From: an uncultured Helicobacteraceae bacterium
GTDB lineage: Bacteria; Campylobacterota; Campylobacteria; Campylobacterales; Sulfurimonadaceae
Direction of reading: 5' to 3'
Assembly: GCA_903903705.1 (NCBI GenBank)
Contig: CAIUZU010000175.1
Span: forward strand, 1-13,397
DNA: 13,397 nt
Shown in pieces: positions 7,003-13,397 of the stretch; the first letter of the stretch is position 1, and the number at the start of each line of letters is the position of its first letter. A program made the translations under genes and the position numbers. The notes under the pieces were generated by a model. The model was not told the origin of the DNA. It worked only from the letters and a program-made list of their open reading frames with translations, and made no database searches.

Positions 7003-7758
7003 TTATAAATTGATAGTTAATAGGGCTATTTCGCTCTTAGCTTTGTACCTGATATTTAAACCCCAGTATCCCAGACCGTTGCTTACATATAAAATTGTCT
7101 TATTGTGAGTGTATAGTCCGCTAAAATAGGGCTGAAAAAACTTGACTATTTTGCTAAACGGATAGACCTGCCCACCGTGTGTGTGTCCGCTTAGTTGAAT
7201 GTCAATGCGGTAAGATCCTACATGTTCTATGTCTTTTGGTTGATGTGTAAGAAGTATTGTTGCTAAATCTGGATCAAGTTTTGAAAACAACTCTTTTATC
7301 GGGCGTTTAATTCCGCATAAAAAACTGTATCTGTCGCTGAGACCTACTAGTTGCAACTCAAAATCTTTTATTTTCAATTTTACTATTTCATTATCTAGGC
7401 AGATAATATTGCTCTCGTTCATGATACGCTTTAGCTCTTTTATACCATAAACCAAATCATGATTACCTGTCACAAAGTAAGCTTTTGCTTCAAAGTTTTT
7501 AAATATTTCAATATGCTCTTTTAGATATATAGCCTTTGTTTGAAGAATATCTCCGGTAAAAACTATAAAATCCGGCTTTATATCATTTATCTTCTCTACC
7601 AACAGTTTAAGATAAGCGAGATTAACCTTTTTTGTAAGATGCAAATCAGAGAGCTGAATAATGCGCACACCCATAATGTCACTGTTATAACACTCATTTT
7701 TTATTGTGACTTCTTTAATGGGAAAATAGTTCCAGCCGATTTGTAATGGCAATTCCAC
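7003..7758 (-). CDS. Metallophosphoesterase, calcineurin-like (YkuE type)
   Basis: The 251-residue protein carries all metal-binding motifs of the calcineurin-like phosphoesterase fold: D38 and H40 in QLSDLHL, D70 in FTGDI, N99-H100 in VTGNHD, H172 in LLTHQP, and H192 and H194 in SGHTHGGQVYP. It resembles the YkuE/YaeI group, some of which hydrolyse lipid A precursors or phospholipids, but the substrate cannot be read here. Most relatives have an N-terminal membrane anchor; this protein has none, so it is probably cytoplasmic or peripheral. The first start is GTG 7758, only 3 bases after an AAGG. TTG 7752 is better spaced from AAGG and is a real alternative. ATG 7674 would cut off a conserved strand and is unlikely. 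It lies 38 bases upstream of the ABC operon and may be its first gene. Confidence 0.88.
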   Translation of the reverse strand: MELPLQIGWNYFPIKEVTIKNECYNSDIMGVRIIQLSDLHLTKKVNLAYLKLLVEKINDIKPDFIVFTGDILQTKAIYLKEHIEIFKNFEAKAYFVTGNHDLVYGIKELKRIMNESNIICLDNEIVKLKIKDFELQLVGLSDRYSFLCGIKRPIKELFSKLDPDLATILLTHQPKDIEHVGSYRIDIQLSGHTHGGQVYPFSKIVKFFQPYFSGLYTHNKTILYVSNGLGYWGLNIRYKAKSEIALLTINL

Positions 7759-7776
7759 CTACCTTAGTTTTTGTAT

Positions 7777-7805
7777 ATTATGCTACTATTATTTAAACAA
7801 ATCAA
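7777..7805 (-). promoter_or_regulatory. Sigma70-type promoter for the leftward phosphoesterase/transporter genes
   Basis: On the minus strand TTGATT (7800-7805) is separated by 17 bases from CATAAT (7777-7782), giving a leader of roughly 10-20 bases to the phosphoesterase start. It lies in the 59-base divergent gap. Its -35 box overlaps the region just before the rightward gene's ribosome binding site, so the two directions may compete. Confidence 0.5.
7781..7789 (+). promoter_or_regulatory. Extended -10 element for the SYLF-domain gene
   Basis: TGCTACTAT at 7781-7789 fits the extended -10 pattern (TG, one base, then TACTAT). No good -35 box is seen, as is common in Campylobacterota promoters. 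The start of transcription would be near 7796, with AAGGG as ribosome binding site before ATG 7818. Confidence 0.4.
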
Positions 7806-7817
7806 GGGTAAAAGAGC

Positions 7818-8408
7818 ATGAAAGAGTTAAGATTAATAGTAAGTTTGCTTTTTATAGTTGTTGCTTTTTCAGGTTTTTGGTCCGGAAAAAGCCCAAAAGA
7901 GATAAAAGAAGATAACCGCAAGGAGAGAGTGGAGCGGTTAAAAACAAACAATGAGACACTGCAACTGCTTTACAAATATGCACCGGAAGCTAAAAACATG
8001 ATACTTAACTCTTATGGATATGCAACGTTTAGCAATACCGGAGTAAGTCTTGTTCTCTTATCGGCGGAGGGCGGCAAGGGAGTTGCACATGACAATAAAA
8101 CCGGGATGTATACTTATATGAATATGGCTTCGGGGGGTGTCGGACTGGGTCTTGGCGTTAAAGAGTTCAGGGCTGTATTTTTATTTAAGGATAAAAAAGC
8201 ATATGATAGTTTTTTAAATAACGGCTGGGAGGCAAACGCTCAAGCTGATGCCGCTGCAAAATATGATGAGAGCGGCGGAGCATTCGGTGCCGCTGAGACT
8301 GTTGCTTCTGGGGTTAGACTTTATAAACTGACACAAAATGGTTTAGCACTTCAAGCTACGATTCAGGGAACGAAGTATTGGAAGGATAAAGAGTTAAATA
8401 AGAATTAA
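7818..8408 (+). CDS. SYLF (Ysc84-like) lipid-binding domain protein, secreted
   Basis: This 196-residue protein has an N-terminal hydrophobic segment (about 4-20) that is probably a signal peptide or anchor; it lacks a lipobox cysteine. A basic linker and a short helix (about 25-60) follow, then a SYLF domain from about 60 to the end. SYLF hallmarks are YGYATF (66-71), GGKGVA (85-90) and the glycine-rich strand GGVGLGLGVKEFRAVFLF (106-123). SYLF domains bind phosphoinositides in eukaryotes. The bacterial members are envelope proteins of unclear role. The ATG at 7818 has AAGGG upstream. The gene heads a rightward run of three secreted-protein genes, with 59 bases to the next one, so it may be transcribed separately. 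Confidence 0.85.
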   Translation: MKELRLIVSLLFIVVAFSGFWSGKSPKEIKEDNRKERVERLKTNNETLQLLYKYAPEAKNMILNSYGYATFSNTGVSLVLLSAEGGKGVAHDNKTGMYTYMNMASGGVGLGLGVKEFRAVFLFKDKKAYDSFLNNGWEANAQADAAAKYDESGGAFGAAETVASGVRLYKLTQNGLALQATIQGTKYWKDKELNKN

Positions 8409-8409
8409 G

Positions 8410-8437
8410 TTTCGTTTAAGGTAACAAATCCTACAAT
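8410..8437 (+). promoter_or_regulatory. Possible promoter of the DUF3015 gene
   Basis: TACAAT at 8432-8437 is a good -10 box, with a weak TTTCGT at 8410-8415 upstream. The predicted leader of about 25 bases ends in AAGGA, 7 bases before ATG 8468. The -35 match is poor, so confidence is moderate. Confidence 0.4.
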
Positions 8438-8467
8438 TGTTTTGATTTTAAAAAAAAGGAATAGAAG

Positions 8468-8914
8468 ATGAAAAAAATTTTAGTTAGCTTTGCTGCGGTT
8501 GTAGCATTATGCTCATCTGCAATGGCAGGCGTAAATTCTCAAACTGGTTGTGGACTTGGTGCGATGATTATCAAAGATAATTCAACTGCGGTTTTGTTGG
8601 CACTTCAAGCTACAACAAATGGTACTTCTGGAAATCAAACATTCGGTATTACATCGGGAACACTAGGATGTCAAAAAACTAAGTTTGTTATGAATGAGCA
8701 GGCACAAGAGTTTGTCGCTTCAAACATGGATCAACTTGCAAAAGAGATTGCAGTGGGTCATGGTGAGAGTATAGAGACTTTGGCAGAGCTTTTAGCAGTG
8801 TCTGACAAAGTGGCTTTTGCTACATCGCTTCAAGAGAATTACAACAGCATCTACACAAGCCAAAATGCTACAATGTCTGATGTTCTAGATAATATCTCTA
8901 CTACAACTTTATAA
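8468..8914 (+). CDS. DUF3015 family periplasmic protein
   Basis: The 148-residue product has a clear signal peptide cleaved after AMA (about residue 20). The mature part starts with the DUF3015 pattern: TGCGLGAMI at 26-34, then ATTNGTSGNQTFGITSGTLGC at about 48-68. C28 and C68 are the conserved cysteines and probably form a disulfide in the periplasm. The rest is helical (about 75-145). The molecular function of this family is not known. It lies between a SYLF gene and a DUF4105 gene, both also for envelope proteins. A long RNA hairpin follows 12 bases after its stop, suggesting a transcript end or processing site. Confidence 0.88.
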   Translation: MKKILVSFAAVVALCSSAMAGVNSQTGCGLGAMIIKDNSTAVLLALQATTNGTSGNQTFGITSGTLGCQKTKFVMNEQAQEFVASNMDQLAKEIAVGHGESIETLAELLAVSDKVAFATSLQENYNSIYTSQNATMSDVLDNISTTTL

Positions 8915-8926
8915 AATAAATAACCC

Positions 8927-8958
8927 TGAAGATGGAGAGAATTTTCTCTTTGTCTTCA
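8927..8958 (+). terminator. Hairpin downstream of the DUF3015 gene
   Basis: In rightward RNA, 8927-8941 pairs with 8944-8958: TGAAGA with TCTTCA, three G-U wobble pairs in the middle, and AGAGAA with TTCTCT around a very small loop. The wobble pairs work only in rightward RNA, which fits transcription from the DUF3015 gene. No T-run follows the stem, so it may be a 3'-end stabiliser or a weak terminator rather than a classic intrinsic one. Confidence 0.5.
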
Positions 8959-8982
8959 ACTCATTCTGCTTATACCAAATTT

Positions 8983-8996
8983 AGGAAATTTCCATT
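8983..8996 (+). promoter_or_regulatory. Ribosome binding site and probable ATT start codon of the DUF4105 gene
   Basis: AGGA at 8983-8986 lies 7 bases before ATT at 8994, an ideal spacing. In this frame translation gives MLNKSFLLLIFCITFLNAS, a textbook signal peptide that runs straight into the conserved protein. No ATG, GTG or TTG occurs in frame between the upstream TAG (8982-8984) and TTG 9081. ATT is a very rare but genuine bacterial start codon, known from infC. Confidence 0.6.
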
Positions 8997-10820
8997 TTAA
9001 ATAAATCTTTTTTATTACTCATTTTTTGCATTACTTTTTTAAATGCTTCCACTCATCTTTACAAACAAAAAGCACAAGAGTTGAATTTATCACAATCAAG
9101 ATATTGGGGTCTGCTTCTTCATAGCGTTGATGGAGTCAGTGAGATAGATGATGAAGCGTTTTTCTTTGCAAAAGATGGCAAAAGCAATGCACAAAGTGAA
9201 CTAAATGCCACAATAGAGGCTCTTTTAAATGAAACTGTTTTTGATGACAACTCTGCTGCATGCAGATTTCCAGCTAGAAAAGCTTGGCTCAAAGAGCAGT
9301 TAAACATTATAGAGTTTCCAAAAACAGAGTGCAAAGAGTATGAGAAAGTTCTCAAACGCTTAAACCCAAAATCAGTAACCTTAGTCTTCCCATCAGCTCA
9401 TATAAACTCACCTGCATCGATGTTTGGGCATACTTTTTTACGCATTAATTCTGCTTATGATTCCAAACTTCTCTCTTATGCGGTAAATTATGCAGCAGAT
9501 GCGAATCCCGATAAAGAAAACGCCGTTCTTTTTGCGATAAAAGGACTATTTGGCGGCTACTTCGGTAAATATTCTCTTCTCCCATACTATGACAAGCTAA
9601 AAGAGTATAGAGACAGCGAACAAAGAGATATTTGGGAATATGATTTGAACTTGAGTGAAGAAGAGACGATTAAAATGTTAAAACATATTTGGGAGTTGAA
9701 TGAAACTCATTCATACTACTATTTTTTTACCGAAAACTGCTCTTATAATATGCTTTGGTTTCTAGAAGCAGCAAGACCCGAGATCCATTTAAGAGAATAT
9801 TTTAATAATCAAATTATCCCTCTTGAAACCGTGCATGCAGCAAAAGCAGAGGGTATTATAAAAGATAGTTTTTACAGACCATCAAAGAGAACTACGCTTT
9901 TAAAATATGAAGATCTTATAAAAGAAGAGTATCAAATTATGCCTCTCTTGCTTGTTGATTCAGATATCACACACGAATATATTACGCTTAATAAAGATAT
10001 AGATTTACAGCAAAAAAGATATATATTGGAGGCTTCGATAGAACTTTTAGAATATAGATTTAGCAAAAGTAAAATAAAAAAAGAGGAGTATCTAAAGCTT
10101 TTTCATGCCCTCTCAAAAGCAAGAGCTGCACTTGGAGCGGGAGAAAAGATAGCTATCAAAACTCCTCCAAACCCAATAGAAAGCCATCAGGCGATAAGAG
10201 TTTCTTTAGGCGGCGGTGTAAGAGAGGGCGAATCAATAGGCTTTATAGGAATTCGTCCTGCATATCACGACTTAGAGGATAGCAGTTATGGTTTTTTACG
10301 AGGCACACAGATAGAGTTTCTTGATTTTGAACTCTCTTACTCGCAAAATAAAGCAGAGATTGAAAAGGCAACAATACTCTCGATTGTTTCACTTGCACAA
10401 AGATCTGATTTTTTTAAAAATTTATCATGGAGAACTAAATTTGGCTGGGATAGAAATTCTCCTAGCGAAGAAGCAGCTTTTATAGGAACCGTAGGCATCG
10501 GACTTAGCTGGGGAAATGAACTTGCTTATGTCTATATGATGGCTGATCCGCTCTTTTACCTTGATGAAAAGTATACCTCTGCCGTAGGTGGAAGTATTGG
10601 ATTGGTTTTTGACAAATACAACAACATGAGCACAATCCTAGAGGCTACTAGAAGATGGTACGACAGTGGATATGAACAGCAGTTGGTAAATGTTTCACAA
10701 ACATTCAGAGCATCACAAAATGTTCAACTGAAATTTAAGTATGACTATAAAGAGAGAAGTGATTTTAAGATAGAGCATGAAGAGAATAGTTTTAGCATAT
10801 ATCTAAACTACTATTTTTAG
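8994..10820 (+). CDS. DUF4105 (Lnb N-terminal-like) protein with probable outer-membrane barrel
   Basis: With the ATT start at 8994 the protein has 608 residues. It has a signal peptide (about 1-18, cleavage near LNA), then a helical region with conserved cysteines, then the DUF4105 domain at about 125-300. That domain includes SAHINSPASMFGHTFLRI with H146 and FTENCSYN with C249, a His/Cys arrangement reminiscent of papain-like or NlpC/P60 enzymes. The C-terminal third (about 400-608) is rich in alternating amphipathic strands and ends in phenylalanine (NYYF), as outer-membrane beta-barrels do. It is therefore probably an envelope hydrolase-like domain tethered to the outer membrane; the reaction is unknown. 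The ordinary start TTG 9081 would give 579 residues without any export signal, which makes no sense for this family. The gene ends 6 bases from the stop of the converging AMIN gene. Confidence 0.85.
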   Translation: MLNKSFLLLIFCITFLNASTHLYKQKAQELNLSQSRYWGLLLHSVDGVSEIDDEAFFFAKDGKSNAQSELNATIEALLNETVFDDNSAACRFPARKAWLKEQLNIIEFPKTECKEYEKVLKRLNPKSVTLVFPSAHINSPASMFGHTFLRINSAYDSKLLSYAVNYAADANPDKENAVLFAIKGLFGGYFGKYSLLPYYDKLKEYRDSEQRDIWEYDLNLSEEETIKMLKHIWELNETHSYYYFFTENCSYNMLWFLEAARPEIHLREYFNNQIIPLETVHAAKAEGIIKDSFYRPSKRTTLLKYEDLIKEEYQIMPLLLVDSDITHEYITLNKDIDLQQKRYILEASIELLEYRFSKSKIKKEEYLKLFHALSKARAALGAGEKIAIKTPPNPIESHQAIRVSLGGGVREGESIGFIGIRPAYHDLEDSSYGFLRGTQIEFLDFELSYSQNKAEIEKATILSIVSLAQRSDFFKNLSWRTKFGWDRNSPSEEAAFIGTVGIGLSWGNELAYVYMMADPLFYLDEKYTSAVGGSIGLVFDKYNNMSTILEATRRWYDSGYEQQLVNVSQTFRASQNVQLKFKYDYKERSDFKIEHEENSFSIYLNYYF

Positions 10821-10826
10821 GAGTTA

Positions 10827-11498
10827 TTATTTTAGTTCTATTTGATATCCGTTAGAGATTTTTTTAAAATCATATCTGTAATACCCATCTAGCTCAACAA
10901 CAACTCTGTAGTATCCATCATGATTTCCTATTCGCACATCTTTAAATATATTTTGCTCATTCGTTTTTGTGCTGTTTTTTATATCTATTTCCGTATCTTT
11001 TTTGAAATCCATTACGATTCTATGTGGAGCTACAAGTAAAAAGTTTCTCATAATCTCGTCATTTGTTACTATTTTTAGACATTTGTCAGATGATAAAAGG
11101 GATAAATCTTTCATAGATGCGATAGTTGCATATCCTGACTCTTTTTGCTTTACTTTATTTTTTGCAGGGGCATCCTCTGCTTTATCAGATGAGGTGGCTT
11201 TTTGTGTTTCTGTGAAAGTTTGTGATACAAAAACAGGCAGATGCCAATCTACAGAGTTGTCTAGTTCTACACTTTTATTTTCTATTGTTCCATCAAGGTT
11301 TTTAAACTCTAATGTTACTTTTTGAAGTACTCTGGCTTGGGCAGGAAGAGTAATGGCGACTCTTTTTAAAGGCTCTTTATTTCTATTTTCATTTGATGAT
11401 ATAGGAAGATCTTTTTCCCCCTCGGAGGGGAAAAATGGATTTTCACGAGCATTGAGTGTAAGAAGCAATATGGCAGATATAAATAAAATTCTAATCAA
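10827..11498 (-). CDS. AMIN-domain periplasmic protein
   Basis: The 223-residue protein has a signal peptide (about 1-17, cleavage after LNA, mature start RENPFFP), a low-complexity linker (about 95-120) and a C-terminal AMIN-type beta domain at about 135-223. Strands such as HRIVMDFKKD, VRIGNHDGYYRVVVELDG and GYQIEL support this. AMIN domains target proteins to peptidoglycan or secretion complexes. In C. jejuni and H. pylori an AMIN-like protein gene occupies the same place downstream of eno; the C. jejuni one (Cj1670c, CgpA) is a known glycoprotein. The start is TTG 11498 behind an AGGGG site. The gene lies 44 bases after the FtsB/DivIC-like gene. Codons 21-31 contain a strong perfect inverted repeat (separate entry). 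Confidence 0.82.
   Translation of the reverse strand: MIRILFISAILLLTLNARENPFFPSEGEKDLPISSNENRNKEPLKRVAITLPAQARVLQKVTLEFKNLDGTIENKSVELDNSVDWHLPVFVSQTFTETQKATSSDKAEDAPAKNKVKQKESGYATIASMKDLSLLSSDKCLKIVTNDEIMRNFLLVAPHRIVMDFKKDTEIDIKNSTKTNEQNIFKDVRIGNHDGYYRVVVELDGYYRYDFKKISNGYQIELK
11412..11435. repeat. Perfect 9-bp inverted repeat inside the AMIN gene
   Basis: TTTTTCCCC at 11412-11420 and GGGGAAAAA at 11427-11435 form a 9-bp stem with a 6-base loop. The block is GC-rich in an AT-rich gene and falls about 60-90 bases after the TTG start. In mRNA it would form a stable hairpin near the 5' end. The protein segment it encodes (PFFPSEGEK) is in a linker, so the nucleotide structure is not forced by a conserved domain. 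Confidence 0.6.
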
Positions 11499-11542
11499 AA
11501 TTACCCCTAAATTGTTTGCATGTATTATATCAAGTTTAGTTA

Positions 11543-11821
11543 CTATTTCGCAGAAATCTCTTTTAATTCAAAATACTCTCTTTGCAGTTCTGCATTCTCA
11601 TTTTTCAGTCTATATATTTCACTTTGTAAATATTGTTCATAATCCTGAAGCCCTAAAAAAACTTCTAGAGAGTTTGTTCCGTACAAAATCATACCTATAT
11701 AGACTCCCATTGCAAGAACTAAAAAGATAAGAAGCAAGAACTTTACCAGAGATAAACCAAAATATTTCTCTGTAATACTCTGTGTGTCGTCTATCCCTTC
11801 AAAAAGTTCCTTATTAAGCAT
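11543..11821 (-). CDS. FtsB/DivIC-like small membrane protein with coiled coil
   Basis: This 92-residue protein has a cytoplasmic N-terminus (1-24), one transmembrane helix (about 25-47) and a C-terminal coiled-coil helix (about 58-91, EQYLQSEIYRLKNENAELQ). That layout matches septum-formation initiator proteins (FtsB/DivIC), which sit in the divisome with FtsL and FtsQ. Helicobacter and Campylobacter carry a similar short gene directly after eno (HP0155, Cj1671c). It starts at ATG 11821, 9 bases after the enolase stop, so it is co-transcribed with eno. The family call rests on topology and gene order, because such proteins have little sequence conservation. Confidence 0.7.
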   Translation of the reverse strand: MLNKELFEGIDDTQSITEKYFGLSLVKFLLLIFLVLAMGVYIGMILYGTNSLEVFLGLQDYEQYLQSEIYRLKNENAELQREYFELKEISAK

Positions 11822-11830
11822 CTATAACTC

Positions 11831-13096
11831 TTAGTTAAAAAGTTTTGAACCTAAATATTCACCGTAAACTATCTCGTTTTCTATCTCTAAAAGACGGTTA
11901 TACTTAGCAGTTCTCTCTCCGCGAGCAGTTGAGCCTGTTTTTATCTCACCGCAATTAAGTGCTACGGCAAAATCGGCGATAAAAGCATCTTCACTTTCGC
12001 CTGAACGATGACTCATAACGCATTTATATCCATTTCTTTGAGCAAGGCGAACAGTAAGCATTGTTTCACTTACCGAGCCTATTTGATTTGGCTTGATGAG
12101 AATTGAATTTGCGATATCTTTTTGGATACCTTCATTTAATATACTTGCATTTGTAACGAAAAGATCATCACCGACTAGCTGAACTTTATCTCCTAGTTTC
12201 TCAGTTAAAAGTTTCCATCCGTCCCAGTCATCTTCACTTAAGCCATCTTCGATAGATACGATTGGATATTTTGAGCATAGATCTACATAATAGTCTACCA
12301 ACTCCGCAGACGTTACTGTTCTATTTTCACTATCAAGTCTATACCCGCCATCTGTTACTAACTCAGATGCGGCAACATCAAGAGCAATAGCCATTTGTTC
12401 ACCGGCTTTATAGCCTGCCGCCTCGATTGCCTGCATAATTATTTGAATAGGCTCTTCATTTGAACTTAAATCAGGTGCAAAACCGCCCTCATCACCAAGT
12501 GCGGTATTGTGTTTTTTCGCTTTTAAAATATTTTTTAAGCTATGGTAAACTTCAGCTGAAGCTTGAAGTGAAGTAGCGAAATCTTCAAAACCTACAGGCA
12601 TAATCATATACTCTTGAAAATCCACAGAGTTGTCCGCATGTGAACCGCCGTTGATAATGTTTAGCATAGGTGTCGGCATAACCATAGCATTTGCACCGCC
12701 TAAATAACGATAAAGAGGAATGCCTAGACTTTTTGCAGCAGCACGTGCAACGGCCATTGATACGCCTAGAACAGCATTTGCACCAAGATTACCGTAGTTG
12801 TCAGTTCCATCTAGCTCTTTCATTGTTGCATCTATTACTGCTTGATTAAATGGAGAAAGACCTATTAGTACATCAGCAATTTGGCTGTTTACATTCTCTA
12901 CCGCTTTAAGCACGCCTTTGCCCATATATCTGCTGCCGCCGTCACGAAGCTCTAATGCTTCTCGTTTTCCGGTACTAGCACCTGATGGTACAATTGCACT
13001 CTCTTTTGTTCCGTCACTTAACTCTACCGTTGTCTTTACCGTAGGATTTCCGCGAGAATCCATTACTTCAATTGCACTTACATTATCTATAAACAT
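11831..13096 (-). CDS. eno: Enolase (phosphopyruvate hydratase)
   Basis: The 421-residue protein is full length and converts 2-phosphoglycerate to phosphoenolpyruvate in glycolysis and gluconeogenesis; enolases also occur in RNA degradosomes. Key residues are all visible: H153 (GGSHADNS), E162, E203 (GDEGGFAP), Mg2+ ligands D240, E283 ([11 protein letters not shown]) and D310 (VGDDLF), catalytic K335 (LIKPNQIGS), the H363-R364-S365 loop and K386 ([10 protein letters not shown]). ATG 13096 has a strong AGAGGTGA site just upstream, which supports high expression. It lies 48 bases after recA and directly before the FtsB/DivIC-like gene, an order conserved in Campylobacterota. Confidence 0.98.
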   Translation of the reverse strand: MFIDNVSAIEVMDSRGNPTVKTTVELSDGTKESAIVPSGASTGKREALELRDGGSRYMGKGVLKAVENVNSQIADVLIGLSPFNQAVIDATMKELDGTDNYGNLGANAVLGVSMAVARAAAKSLGIPLYRYLGGANAMVMPTPMLNIINGGSHADNSVDFQEYMIMPVGFEDFATSLQASAEVYHSLKNILKAKKHNTALGDEGGFAPDLSSNEEPIQIIMQAIEAAGYKAGEQMAIALDVAASELVTDGGYRLDSENRTVTSAELVDYYVDLCSKYPIVSIEDGLSEDDWDGWKLLTEKLGDKVQLVGDDLFVTNASILNEGIQKDIANSILIKPNQIGSVSETMLTVRLAQRNGYKCVMSHRSGESEDAFIADFAVALNCGEIKTGSTARGERTAKYNRLLEIENEIVYGEYLGSKLFN

Positions 13097-13144
13097 TATT
13101 TATCACCTCTTTAGTATTATTTTAATTTTTAATGGTTTAAAGGG

Positions 13145-13397
13145 TTAGTCATCAACCGTTTCTTCAATCTCATCACTGTCCATGGTCATAAGATTATTTA
13201 TACCCATAGCCGTTTTAATTTTTTCTTCTATTTCAAGAGCTAATTTTGGATCTTCTTTAAACTTAGCTTTAACATTTTCACGCCCCTGTCCAAGCTTTAT
13301 ATCTTCATAAGAGAACCAAGCACCGCTTTTGTCTATTATATCTAGTTTTACGCCGTAATCAACGAGTTCACCCTCTTTGGATATTCCCTCACCGAAC
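13145..13397 (-). CDS. recA: RecA recombinase, C-terminal part (5' end outside window)
   Basis: Only the last 83 codons are in the window. They read [20 protein letters not shown], then [20 protein letters not shown], and end in an acidic tail [10 protein letters not shown] before TAA at 13145-13147. This is the C-terminal region of RecA, which polymerises on single-stranded DNA for recombination and SOS induction. The acidic tail is typical and dampens DNA binding. The gene precedes eno with a 48-base gap that shows no clear terminator, so read-through into eno is likely. Confidence 0.97.
   Translation of the reverse strand, partial: FGEGISKEGELVDYGVKLDIIDKSGAWFSYEDIKLGQGRENVKAKFKEDPKLALEIEEKIKTAMGINNLMTMDSDEIEETVDD

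Noticed and set aside
9081..9083. TTG 9081 as the real start of the DUF4105 gene
   Set aside because: It would remove a clear signal peptide, and there is no convincing ribosome binding site directly before it. The conserved frame continues upstream.

Overview
The window looks like chromosomal DNA of a Campylobacterota (epsilonproteobacterial) organism, most likely a Sulfurimonas-type bacterium. The DNA is AT-rich and the genes are tightly packed and often overlap. The right end has the order recA - eno - short coiled-coil membrane protein - AMIN-domain protein, which matches the order known from Helicobacter and Campylobacter. No RNA gene, insertion sequence, CRISPR array or prophage signature was seen, and no stretch over 300 bases lacks a gene.

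Left end (1-1060, + strand): the 3' end of a sensor histidine kinase, then an OmpR-type response regulator. The kinase frame is closed by a TAA, yet codons for the expected last strand of its ATPase domain continue in the same frame behind that stop. A Sel1-repeat secreted protein (1062-1763, - strand) converges on the regulator with one base between the stops and has its own sigma70-type promoter.

Centre (7758 down to 1833, - strand): a seven-gene run, probably one operon or two closely linked units. In transcription order it encodes a metallophosphoesterase, a secreted thioredoxin-fold-like protein without cysteines, a MacB/FtsX-type ABC permease, a LolD/MacB-type ATPase, a 513-residue protein resembling the catalytic subunit of heme-copper oxidases, a ~10-helix membrane protein and a YceI-family periplasmic protein. 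The four genes from permease to the ~10-helix protein, plus the secreted protein in front, are chained by 4-17 base overlaps, which points to translational coupling. By eye the oxidase-like protein keeps the heme-ligand histidines but lacks the His-His pair needed for CuB. This cluster is the best candidate for an undescribed system: an ATP-driven mechanotransmission-type transporter tied to a b-heme membrane protein and a polyisoprenoid-binding carrier.

Right centre (7818-10820, + strand): an envelope block of a SYLF-domain protein, a DUF3015 protein and a DUF4105 protein with a probable outer-membrane barrel. The DUF4105 gene shows a clear signal peptide upstream of its first ordinary start codon. 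That peptide can be included only if translation begins at an ATT codon, which has a good ribosome binding site in front of it.

Right end (10827-13397, - strand): AMIN-domain protein, FtsB/DivIC-like protein, enolase and the 3' end of recA, read leftwards.
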